22,003 nucleotides of DNA from positions 1 through 22,003 of the forward strand of contig JAIDNR010000215.1 of the NCBI GenBank assembly GCA_029063695.1, written 5' to 3'. The notes beneath the pieces were generated by a model that was not told where the DNA came from, did not search any database, and worked only from the letters and a program-made list of their open reading frames with translations. Shown piece after piece: positions 8,051 through 15,344 of the stretch (within the stretch, counting starts at the first letter, position 1; each line of letters opens with the position of its first letter). Both the position numbers and the translations under genes were made by a program. Origin of the DNA: Ruminococcus sp. (GTDB taxonomy: Bacteria; Bacillota; Clostridia; Oscillospirales; Ruminococcaceae).

Positions 8051-9431
8051 CAGTCTGTTGTTTATATACGGATTTTTTCCGCTATCCCTTGCGGTTTATT
8101 TTATTACTCCGAAAAAATTAAAAGATATATCTCTTTTTCTGCTCAGTATAGTTTTCTGTGGATTTTTCAGTCTTAAATTTCTGTTTTTCATGCTGATTTA
8201 TACCGTTGTAAATTATACTTCTGCACGTCTCACATATAAATTGAAATGGAAAGAATCAAAATATGGGAAATTCAGCAGTATACCATTTGCAATCGGAATA
8301 ATATTTAATATAATATCACTTTTGTCATTCAGAATGGAAATGCTTGCATGGATTCATAAGCCTTTTGGTTTTAGCGAAGGATTTTTCCCGTTTGGAATAT
8401 CACTGTTCACACTTTCGGCGACAGGCTATCTTATTGATGTATACAAAGGCAGAATAAGAGCAGAAATCAATTTTATTCGTCTCGGACTTTTTATAATGAT
8501 GTTCACACGACTTCTGATGTGTCCGGTAGTCAGCTATGATAATTTTCTGAAAATATGTAGAAAGCGTAAAGTGAGATTAAGTGAACTTGGTACGGGCATG
8601 GAATTTTTTGTAAAAGGTCTTGTGAAGAAAATTATTGTTGCTGATACTCTTTTCATGCTGTATTCTGTAATAAAGAGTATAGACGTGAGAAATCTTCCTG
8701 TACTTACGGCATGGCTCGGAGCTGTTGCATATATTCTGTGTATTTATTTTACTCTTTCGGGCATATCGGATATGGGAATCGGAATTTCATATTGTTTCGG
8801 ATTCAGATTTCCTCAGAGTTTCAATTATCCTCTTTTCAGCAGCAGAATACGTCATTTTTCGGCAAAGTGGCACATTCAGATTATACAGTGGTTCAGAAAA
8901 TATGCAGTTCACCCATTACATTCAGTGATAAATTCAAAGTATATAAACGGATTCACAGCAGTCTGTGTATGGACTCTGCTCGGATTCTTGTATACATTCA
9001 ATCTTAATGGTATAATATGGGGATTTCTTATGGGACTTGCCATAATTATTGAAGGAAAGCTGAAAAATATCAGAATGCTTAAATCAACAGGAATAATTTA
9101 CACTTTTGTGGTGATAACAATTCTGACAGTATTTCTCTCCTGTGAAAATATCAGTGAATCATTTAATTATCTTCGGGCAATGATTGGGGGAAATAAAGTG
9201 ATTGTTGATTCTCTTACAGCATATTTCCTGAAATCCTATATAATAATTCTGCTTGTGGCAATTTACACATCAACGGACTTATTAAGAAATATGACAGCAA
9301 GAATTAGCAGAACACGTTTCAGATTTATAACAGCAGTATTTTCTCCCATAGTCACGATTATTCTTTTTGCTGTATGTACTGCACTTATTTCGTATACGGG
9401 AAGTTCGGAAAATATCCTGATACAGCTATAG
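8040..9431 (+). CDS. MBOAT family membrane protein (AlgI/DltB-like) lacking the catalytic histidine
   Basis: MBOAT proteins move acyl groups across the membrane onto extracellular polymers. This 463-residue protein has about ten membrane helices, the usual AlgI-like start (YSSLLFIYGFFPLSLAVYF), and the family core: SGISDMGIG (240-248), FGFRFPQSFNYP (254-264), and WHIQIIQWFRKY (277-288). The next motif is normally L-T-G-L-W-H-G followed by a Trp-Gly. It aligns without gaps to LLGFLYTFN...WGF (313-329), so the invariant His becomes Tyr318 (TAT, 8991-8993). W277-H278 is kept. The start has AGAGGAG (8026-8032) seven bases upstream. The next gene encodes the DHHW-type partner that usually accompanies such acyltransferases. 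The fold is confident; acyltransferase activity is doubtful. Confidence 0.88.
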   Translation: MTYSSLLFIYGFFPLSLAVYFITPKKLKDISLFLLSIVFCGFFSLKFLFFMLIYTVVNYTSARLTYKLKWKESKYGKFSSIPFAIGIIFNIISLLSFRMEMLAWIHKPFGFSEGFFPFGISLFTLSATGYLIDVYKGRIRAEINFIRLGLFIMMFTRLLMCPVVSYDNFLKICRKRKVRLSELGTGMEFFVKGLVKKIIVADTLFMLYSVIKSIDVRNLPVLTAWLGAVAYILCIYFTLSGISDMGIGISYCFGFRFPQSFNYPLFSSRIRHFSAKWHIQIIQWFRKYAVHPLHSVINSKYINGFTAVCVWTLLGFLYTFNLNGIIWGFLMGLAIIIEGKLKNIRMLKSTGIIYTFVVITILTVFLSCENISESFNYLRAMIGGNKVIVDSLTAYFLKSYIIILLVAIYTSTDLLRNMTARISRTRFRFITAVFSPIVTIILFAVCTALISYTGSSENILIQL

Positions 9432-9441
9432 GAGGATTCAT

Positions 9442-10563
9442 ATGAAAATTTCAAATAAAATATCGGCATTGCTGCTGCTTGTATTTATTATATTATTTTC
9501 AATCATGACACTTTTTGAATCAAAGTCCGAAAAATACGTTAATGAAAACAGACAGCCTGCTGAATTTCCTGAAATTACGTGGGAAAATTTTCTTGATGGT
9601 AATTTCGGCAAACAGTTGACTGTCTGTACTGCTGACCATTTTGCATTCAGAGATAAATGGATTGCAGCAAGTGCAAGACTTGAATCAGGAATATGCGAAA
9701 GCATTATAAATGACGTTTATATCTCGGAAAACAGACTTCTTTCTGCTGATGTATCAGCAAGAGGAAGTACGGAAAATTCTGCACAGGCAGTAAATGAATT
9801 TGTAAAAAATTATGACGGTGCTGTATATTTCGTTGCCGTTCCTACATCTTCGGGAGTATATGGCAATATGCTGCCGGCTTATCTTCTTAAATCAACCGAA
9901 AAACAGCAGATTGACAGTCTTTATTCAAATCTTGATTCGGATATACGTAAAATAGATGCATATAATATTCTTAAAATGCTCAGCAATAATTATATTTATT
10001 ACAGAAGCGATTCAAAATGGACGAGTTATGGTGCATTCTGTGTATACAGAACTGTTATACAGAAACTGGGATTCATGCCTGCTTCGTATGATAAATACAC
10101 TATCGAACATATAACCGATAGTTACATGGGAAATCTTTACAGCAAAACGCATTATATGGAATCAAAGCCTGATTTGCTTGATATTTACGAATATTCAGGC
10201 GGTGCTGAGATAATAGACTGTAAGGGATATGACAATAATGGCATGATGTACCGAAAAAGTCTTTATGATAGAGAGGCTGTTGAATCAGATGATATGTACA
10301 GCCTTTATCTCGGAGAAGAACTTCCGCTTATAAGAATACAGACAAACATAAACAATAATAAGAAACTGCTTGTAATAGGTGATGACTATGCATCATGCTT
10401 TATACCGTTTCTTACACAGCATTATAATGAAATTGCATTTATTTCGCCTGACTGTATGGAGAAAGATTTAAATAAATTTCTTAATCCCGATGACTACGAA
10501 CAGCTTCTCTTTCTTTTCGGGATTGATTCACTCGATGATGATATTTTTAGTTATATGAGGTGA
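9442..10563 (+). CDS. DHHW/AlgX-like (SGNH-fold) partner protein lacking Ser and His of the active site
   Basis: This is a 373-residue exported or membrane-anchored protein with one N-terminal hydrophobic segment (about 8-24). Family signs are HFAFRDKWIAASARLE (66-81), NDVYISENRLL (90-100), and YYRSDSKWTSYGAF (186-199), which aligns with the family's Y-Y-R-T-D-H-H-W-T-x-x-G-A. The DHHW signature therefore reads Asp190-Ser-Lys-Trp193 (bases 10009-10020). The nucleophile motif Gly-Asp-Ser is Gly313-Asp-Asp315 (10378-10386) within LLVIGDDYASCFIPFL. In AlgX-type enzymes the catalytic Ser and the His two residues after the Asp are essential; here they are Asp and Lys. The gene follows the MBOAT by ten bases with an AGGAGG site (9431-9436). 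The pair probably forms a membrane complex, as AlgI/AlgJ do. Confidence 0.85.
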   Translation: MKISNKISALLLLVFIILFSIMTLFESKSEKYVNENRQPAEFPEITWENFLDGNFGKQLTVCTADHFAFRDKWIAASARLESGICESIINDVYISENRLLSADVSARGSTENSAQAVNEFVKNYDGAVYFVAVPTSSGVYGNMLPAYLLKSTEKQQIDSLYSNLDSDIRKIDAYNILKMLSNNYIYYRSDSKWTSYGAFCVYRTVIQKLGFMPASYDKYTIEHITDSYMGNLYSKTHYMESKPDLLDIYEYSGGAEIIDCKGYDNNGMMYRKSLYDREAVESDDMYSLYLGEELPLIRIQTNINNNKKLLVIGDDYASCFIPFLTQHYNEIAFISPDCMEKDLNKFLNPDDYEQLLFLFGIDSLDDDIFSYMR

Positions 10564-10568
10564 TATTT

Positions 10569-11339
10569 ATGAAAGCATTGATTACAGGTGCAACATCAGG
10601 AATAGGCAGATGTATTGCTGAAAATTTGAGTAAAAAAGGCTGGGAACTTGTTCTTACGGGCAGAAATGAGGATATGCTGAAGAAATTACAGAAAAAACTC
10701 GGAAGAACTGAAATTATTACGGCTGACTTATCCGATGAAAGCGACGTATTCAGAGTATATAACTTTTGCAAAAACAGGAAGATTGATTTACTTGTGAATA
10801 ATGCAGGATACGGAATTTTCGGAAGATTTGACGAAACAGACCTTGATGATGAACTTGCAATGATAAATGTCAATATAAAGGCAGTCCATATTCTTACAAA
10901 ACTTTTTCTCTGTGACTTTAAAAAGCGTAATCACGGCAGAATACTGAATGTGGCATCATCGGCAGGATTCCTGACAGGACCTTTGCTGTCATCATACTAT
11001 GCGTCCAAAAATTATGTTGTACGTCTTTCTCTTGCAGTTGCCGAAGAATTACGCCGTGAGAAGTCGAAAGTAACAATAACTGTACTCTGTCCCGGTCCTG
11101 TTGATACTAATTTTAATAACCGTGCGGGAGTTACATTCAGTATGAAGCCTGTTTCTCCCGGATATGTTGCGGAATATGCTCTGAAAAAGACTTTTTCGGG
11201 CAGTCTTATCGCAATTCCAGAATTTACAGTTCGTGCAGGAGTATTTGCATCAAGATTTGTACCGTATAAACTGCTTTCAATGGTGACATACGGCATTCAG
11301 AAGCGAAAAAAGTCAGCCGACGGGAAGAGAATAATATGA
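10569..11339 (+). CDS. Short-chain dehydrogenase/reductase (SDR) family oxidoreductase
   Basis: A classical SDR of 256 residues with all functional motifs: the nucleotide-binding TGATSGIG (6-13), Asn-Asn-Ala-Gly (77-80), the catalytic Ser in NVASSAG, Tyr143-x-x-x-Lys147 within SSYYASKNYV, and the later CPGPVDTNF. It resembles the uncharacterised DltE-type SDR group, so the substrate cannot be named. It is soluble apart from a hydrophobic stretch near the C-terminus, which ends in a basic tail. I chose ATG 10569, preceded by GAGGTG (10557-10562), rather than the GTG at 10560, which would overlap both that site and the DHHW gene. The stop overlaps the next gene by four bases. It is the one protein of the MBOAT-DHHW-SDR-membrane block whose active site looks complete. 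Confidence 0.9.
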   Translation: MKALITGATSGIGRCIAENLSKKGWELVLTGRNEDMLKKLQKKLGRTEIITADLSDESDVFRVYNFCKNRKIDLLVNNAGYGIFGRFDETDLDDELAMINVNIKAVHILTKLFLCDFKKRNHGRILNVASSAGFLTGPLLSSYYASKNYVVRLSLAVAEELRREKSKVTITVLCPGPVDTNFNNRAGVTFSMKPVSPGYVAEYALKKTFSGSLIAIPEFTVRAGVFASRFVPYKLLSMVTYGIQKRKKSADGKRII

Positions 11340-11875
11340 GGGATATAAGCTATAGGGTTGCACTTGGAGGAATAGTATCTTCACTCTGCCTGCTGTGTAT
11401 GTTCCTTTCGGGAATCATGCCTGTGTTCTATCTGATTCTGCCGATGATTGCAGGAATACTGCTTATGATTATAGCAGAAGAAGTAAGTCTGAGCTGGGCA
11501 TGGCTGACTTACATATCAGTAGGTATACTTTCACTTTTCATAACTGCGGACAAAGAAGCCGCACTTGTATTTATAATGATATTCGGACATTTTCCGATAG
11601 TAAGACTTCATCTGGAAAAAATAAAGCTTAAAGTACTCCGGTGGCTTATAAAGCTTTTAATATTCAATGCTTGTGCGGTATCGTTTTTTTATGTGACGGT
11701 ATATGTTTTCGGTATTCAGCAGATGCTTGAGGAAATGAACGAGTTTGGCAGGTATGGTGCGGTGATTCTGCTTACGCTGTGCAATATCATATTTGTCCTC
11801 TATGACCTTAATCTCTATCTTATGTACAATATATATAGGATAAAGTTTATGCCATTATTCAAGCGTAAACGATGA
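11336..11875 (+). CDS. Small polytopic membrane protein of unknown function
   Basis: I do not recognise the family with confidence. The 179 residues contain about six membrane segments, roughly at 8-26, 27-46, 53-71, 74-90, 105-127 and 143-166. A charged loop between the fourth and fifth carries HLEKIKLK, and the tail is strongly basic (FKRKR). There is no signal peptide. The general size and layout recall ECF-transporter S components and other small Clostridia-wide membrane families, but nothing specific supports that. It begins in the ATGA overlap with the SDR gene and is the last gene of the operon, immediately before an intrinsic terminator, so it is translated with the MBOAT-DHHW-SDR block. 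Confidence 0.8.
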   Translation: MRDISYRVALGGIVSSLCLLCMFLSGIMPVFYLILPMIAGILLMIIAEEVSLSWAWLTYISVGILSLFITADKEAALVFIMIFGHFPIVRLHLEKIKLKVLRWLIKLLIFNACAVSFFYVTVYVFGIQQMLEEMNEFGRYGAVILLTLCNIIFVLYDLNLYLMYNIYRIKFMPLFKRKR

Positions 11876-11903
11876 AAACAGTCTGTAACAGGACTGTTTT
11901 TTT
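11875..11903 (+). terminator. Intrinsic terminator closing the alaS operon
   Basis: AAAACAGTC (11875-11883) pairs perfectly with GACTGTTTT (11892-11900) around an eight-base loop, and the T run continues to 11903. It begins at the last base of the small membrane protein's stop codon, ending the long transcript that starts at the 682-710 promoter. Confidence 0.88.
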
Positions 11904-11963
11904 GTAACCTGAAATCACAACTGAGAATATAATAACATCAGCATGATTAAGGGAGTTGATTCA

Positions 11964-12605
11964 ATGAAACGATACCGCAGAAAAAACAAACGTTCTGTGA
12001 TTGCAGTTGTAGTAATTGTTATTGCAATTCTGCTTATTATTGTCGCAGTCAAGATTGAAACGTCAGTCCGTCCGTCTGCTGAAATTCAGGCGGAGCAGAT
12101 TGCAAGACAATCCGCTAACAGGATAATCACCGAAACCGTTTTGGACTATATCACTAAAAATGAATATAAATACAGTGACTTTGCGGCTGTACTTTATGAT
12201 GAAAACGGACGTGCGGTATCAATTGAAGCACTTTCGGGAAATATAAACCGTGTGCAGTCTGAAATTGCATCGGAAATAAATGAACGCCTTTCGGACAACA
12301 AGCAGACATCAGCGGAAATAGCAGTCGGCTCACTTAGCGGTTCGTATCTTCTTGCGGGACGTGGTTCAAAAATAAATGTACGTATCTGTCCCATCGGAGA
12401 TGCGGAAGTAACGCTTAAAAGTACTTTTGATTCAGCAGGCACAAATCAGACAAGGCATAGGATATATGCAGAAATATCGGCAAATCTTGTTTCGTCAATA
12501 CCGCTTTACAGTTTTGAGACTAAGGAGGATTTTGAGTTTCTGATTGCCGAGACAATAATTGTCGGCGATGTTCCCGACTATGCCGTAAAAGCATGGAACA
12601 GTTGA
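11964..12605 (+). CDS. yunB: Sporulation protein YunB
   Basis: YunB is an endospore-specific, membrane-anchored protein expressed in the mother cell in Bacillus; its molecular role is not known. The 213-residue protein has a very basic N-terminus (KRYRRKNKR), one membrane helix at about 11-30, and the family body: ASANRI-like ARQSANRI, the YDENGR segment, IN-x-x-x-SEI, the GSLSGSYLLAGRGSKI turn, and the diagnostic AGTNQTRHRIY near residue 155 followed by AETIIVGDVPDYA. I chose ATG 11964, with AGGGAG at 11950-11955, over the in-frame ATG at 11943, which lies upstream of that site. A TATAAT at 11928-11933 lacks a good -35, so the promoter may be of a sporulation sigma factor or unrecognised. 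It suggests the organism can form spores. No terminator follows. Confidence 0.9.
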   Translation: MKRYRRKNKRSVIAVVVIVIAILLIIVAVKIETSVRPSAEIQAEQIARQSANRIITETVLDYITKNEYKYSDFAAVLYDENGRAVSIEALSGNINRVQSEIASEINERLSDNKQTSAEIAVGSLSGSYLLAGRGSKINVRICPIGDAEVTLKSTFDSAGTNQTRHRIYAEISANLVSSIPLYSFETKEDFEFLIAETIIVGDVPDYAVKAWNS

Positions 12606-12614
12606 ATATTTTTG

Positions 12615-12652
12615 TAGACAATACATGATTTGTATGATATAATTGTATCATA
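12615..12652 (+). promoter_or_regulatory. Promoter of the GTPase-NYN fusion gene with overlapping inverted repeats
   Basis: TAGACA (12615-12620) and TATAAT (12638-12643) are 17 bases apart, with an extended -10 TG at 12635-12636. Two inverted repeats overlap it: ATACA/TGTAT (12621-12625 and 12631-12635), lying in the spacer, and TATGATA/TATCATA (12633-12639 and 12646-12652), spanning the -10. These could be operator half-sites, but AT-rich DNA yields such repeats by chance. The coding region starts 24 bases after the second repeat, with GGAG at 12663-12666. Confidence 0.7.
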
Positions 12653-12675
12653 TTAATTGTGTGGAGTGAAATATT

Positions 12676-15216
12676 ATGGCAAAAAATATAACAATAGGTA
12701 TTACAGCACACGTGGATTCGGGTAAAACAACACTTGCCGAAGCTATGCTGTATACTACAGGACAGATACGAAAAATGGGACGTGTGGACAATGGAAATTC
12801 ATTTCTTGATACTGATTCAATCGAACGTGACAGGGGAATTACTATCTTTGCAAGTCAGGCAGAGTTCAATGCAGGTGGAACTCATATAACACTTCTTGAT
12901 ACGCCTGGTCACGTTGATTTTTCATCTGAAACAGAACGGACTATGCGTGTAATTGATTATGCGGTACTTGTAATAAGCGGAACGGATGGTGTGCAGAGTC
13001 ATACTTCAACGCTGTGGAAACTGCTCCGTAAATATGAAATACCTGTTTTTATTTTTGTAAATAAAATGGACTTGACGTGTGCGGAAAAAAGTTCTTTGCT
13101 TGATAAATTAAAGATACAGCTTTCGGAACGCTGTGTGGATTTTTCGGATAATATCGTTGAAAATTCCGCATCATGCGACGAAATTCTTATGGAATTGTTT
13201 TTTGACGGTGAATTGTCGAATACCGACATAATAAAGGCTGTTGAACAGCGAAGGATATTTCCTTGCTTTTTCGGTTCTGCACTTAAAATGCAGGGAGTTG
13301 ATGAATTTGTTTCGGGACTTGATAAGTATACTGCTGAACCTAAGCATTATTCCGATTTCGGACTGAAAGTCTATAAAATTTCATATGACAGCAAGGGAAC
13401 ACGTCTCACACATCTGAAAGTAATGGGCGGTGAACTTAAAGTACGCAGTGAATTGACATATAAAACGGCAGACGGCGAAGAAATTACAGGAAAAGTCAGT
13501 TCAGTGAGATTTTATTCGGGAGAAAAATTCAGGACATCGGAAAGTGCCGTTGCAGGGGAAGTCTGTGCCGTCACGGGACTTGATGGAACTTATTCGGGAC
13601 AGGGAATAGGCTGTATCAGAAACTCCGATAGAGCCGTTTTAGAGCCTGTCATGACTTATCGTGTTGGGATTCCCGAACAGAAGAATATATATGATGTTCT
13701 CAGCGATATGCGTCAGTTGGAAGATACAGACCCTCAGCTGCATATTGTATGGAATGAGCAGTTGAGAGAAATACATATGCAGCTTATGGGAGCAGTGCAG
13801 ATTGAAGTGCTGAGCCGTATAATAGAGGAAAAATACGGATACAGCGTGACTTTCGGAAGCGGTGCGGTTGCCTATAAGGAGACTATAGCGGACGTTGTTG
13901 AGGGCGTGGGTCACTATGAACCGCTTCGGCATTATGCGGAAGTTCATCTGCTTATCGAACCGTTGCCACGGGACAGCGGATTGCACTTTGATACGACTGT
14001 TTCAGAGGATAAGCTTGACCGTAACTGGCAGAGACTTATCTTGTCGCATTTGGAGGAAAAAACTCATGTCGGAGTTCTTACGGGTTCGCCGATAACAGAT
14101 GTGAAAGTAACTCTTGTATCGGGAAAGGCACATCTTAAGCATACAGAGGGAGGTGACTTTCGTCAGGCGACTTATCGTGCAGTACGTCAGGGACTGAGAT
14201 GTGCAGAAAGCGTGCTGTTAGAGCCTTACTATAACTATGAACTTGAAATACCATCAGAATACGTCGGACGAGCTATATCGGACTTACAGCGAATGTCAGC
14301 GGATTTCAGTCCGCCTGAGACTTTCGGAGAAATGGTAGTAATTACTGGTTCCGCACCTGTTTCTGAACTGAATGACTATCAGACTGAAGTTATCGGCTAC
14401 ACACGGGGAAGAGGACGTATTTCATGTGTAAACGGCGGTTACAGGGAGTGCCATAACTGCGATGAAATAATCGGTGCAATAAATTATGACTGCGACGGCG
14501 ATACCGATAACAGTGCTGATTCGATTTTTTGCAGTCACGGAGCAGGTCAGAACGTAAAATGGTACGATGTACAGAATTATATGCACTTGCCGTCATGCCT
14601 TGAAGCTCCGAAAGAGGAGCAGGAACAGAAAGTCCGGCACTTTGTCGAAAAAGCAGTCTCAGACAAGGAGCTTATGGAGATTTTCGAGCGTACATACGGA
14701 AAAATCAACCGTGAGCCACGAAAGGCATTCAAGTCCGCAAAAGTAAAAGCTGATTATAGTAAGCCTGTGAAAGTACCTGTTTATAGCGGTGCGGACTATC
14801 TTCTTGTGGACGGCTACAATATTATTTTTGCATGGGACGAACTGAAATCAGTTGCTGAAAAAAGTCTTGATGACGCAAGAAAAAAACTCGCCGATATTAT
14901 GTGTAATTATCAGGGCTACACAGGTTACAGTATTATTCTTGTATTCGACGCTTACAAAGTGAAAAGAAATCACAGGGACGTTGAAAAATATTATAATATC
15001 AGCATCGTGTATACGAAAGAATCCGAAACGGCTGATACTTATATTGAGTGTACAAGTCATGAGCTTGTGAAAAATCATCGTGTGCGTGTTGCAACGTCCG
15101 ACGGTGCGGAGCAGATGATTATTTTAGGCAACGGAGCTATGCGTATATCGGCAAGTGAACTTCATAAACGTGTGCTTGATGCAGATAAGGCTGTCCGTGA
15201 ATTTATTAATAAGTAG
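12676..15216 (+). CDS. EF-G/Tet(M)-like translational GTPase fused to a C-terminal NYN (YacP/Rae1-type) ribonuclease domain
   Basis: This is an 846-residue fusion. Residues 1 to about 225 are the G domain, with every GTPase motif intact: AHVDSGKTT (11-19), RGITI (53-57), DTPGH (75-79), NKMD (129-132) and GSAL (200-203). EF-G-like domains II to V follow to about 590, ending in the Tet(M)-like EIPSEYVGRA and YTRGRGRIS segments. A linker region holds CHNCDE and FCSHGAGQNVKWYDV. Residues 708-846 are a YacP-type NYN domain with its acidic site complete: VDGYNII (Asp712), LVFDA (Asp758), TKESETAD (Asp787) and ATSDGAEQ (Asp809). The domain IV loop that in Tet(M) is Tyr-Ser-Pro-Val reads HLKHTEGG (486-493) before the shared Asp-Phe-Arg. 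That argues against tetracycline resistance. Likely role: ribosome-associated mRNA cleavage or rescue (inference). Homology-based pipelines would probably label it a ribosomal protection protein. Confidence 0.9.
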   Translation: MAKNITIGITAHVDSGKTTLAEAMLYTTGQIRKMGRVDNGNSFLDTDSIERDRGITIFASQAEFNAGGTHITLLDTPGHVDFSSETERTMRVIDYAVLVISGTDGVQSHTSTLWKLLRKYEIPVFIFVNKMDLTCAEKSSLLDKLKIQLSERCVDFSDNIVENSASCDEILMELFFDGELSNTDIIKAVEQRRIFPCFFGSALKMQGVDEFVSGLDKYTAEPKHYSDFGLKVYKISYDSKGTRLTHLKVMGGELKVRSELTYKTADGEEITGKVSSVRFYSGEKFRTSESAVAGEVCAVTGLDGTYSGQGIGCIRNSDRAVLEPVMTYRVGIPEQKNIYDVLSDMRQLEDTDPQLHIVWNEQLREIHMQLMGAVQIEVLSRIIEEKYGYSVTFGSGAVAYKETIADVVEGVGHYEPLRHYAEVHLLIEPLPRDSGLHFDTTVSEDKLDRNWQRLILSHLEEKTHVGVLTGSPITDVKVTLVSGKAHLKHTEGGDFRQATYRAVRQGLRCAESVLLEPYYNYELEIPSEYVGRAISDLQRMSADFSPPETFGEMVVITGSAPVSELNDYQTEVIGYTRGRGRISCVNGGYRECHNCDEIIGAINYDCDGDTDNSADSIFCSHGAGQNVKWYDVQNYMHLPSCLEAPKEEQEQKVRHFVEKAVSDKELMEIFERTYGKINREPRKAFKSAKVKADYSKPVKVPVYSGADYLLVDGYNIIFAWDELKSVAEKSLDDARKKLADIMCNYQGYTGYSIILVFDAYKVKRNHRDVEKYYNISIVYTKESETADTYIECTSHELVKNHRVRVATSDGAEQMIILGNGAMRISASELHKRVLDADKAVREFINK

Positions 15217-15252
15217 GCGCTAAAAGTTAAAATAAAAAAATTATAAAAGTAC

Positions 15253-15281
15253 TGGAAATTTTTTTGTGAATATGTTATAAT
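15253..15281 (+). promoter_or_regulatory. Promoter of the oxaloacetate decarboxylase operon
   Basis: TGGAAA (15253-15258) and TATAAT (15276-15281) are separated by 17 bases, with an extended -10 TG at 15273-15274. The -35 matches four of six consensus bases. The leader of about 57 bases ends in a strong AGGAGGT (15332-15338). The 15217-15252 stretch after the GTPase-NYN gene shows no convincing terminator. Confidence 0.65.
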
Positions 15282-15344
15282 GTTAATGATTGGTTTTTAC
15301 AATGACGTATGAACCCGAAATTTATTTATTCAGGAGGTATGTAC

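Noticed and set aside
10560..10568. GTG start for the SDR gene
   Set aside because: It overlaps the ribosome binding site itself; the SDR fold starts at MKALITG from ATG 10569.
12676..15216. Acquired tetracycline-resistance gene (tetM/tetO class)
   Set aside because: No mobile-element context, base composition like its neighbours, non-conserved drug-site loop and an extra nuclease domain.
15309..15344. Upstream ATG start for oadA
   Set aside because: No ribosome binding site precedes it, and family members begin at the M-R-K-V segment that follows AGGAGGT.
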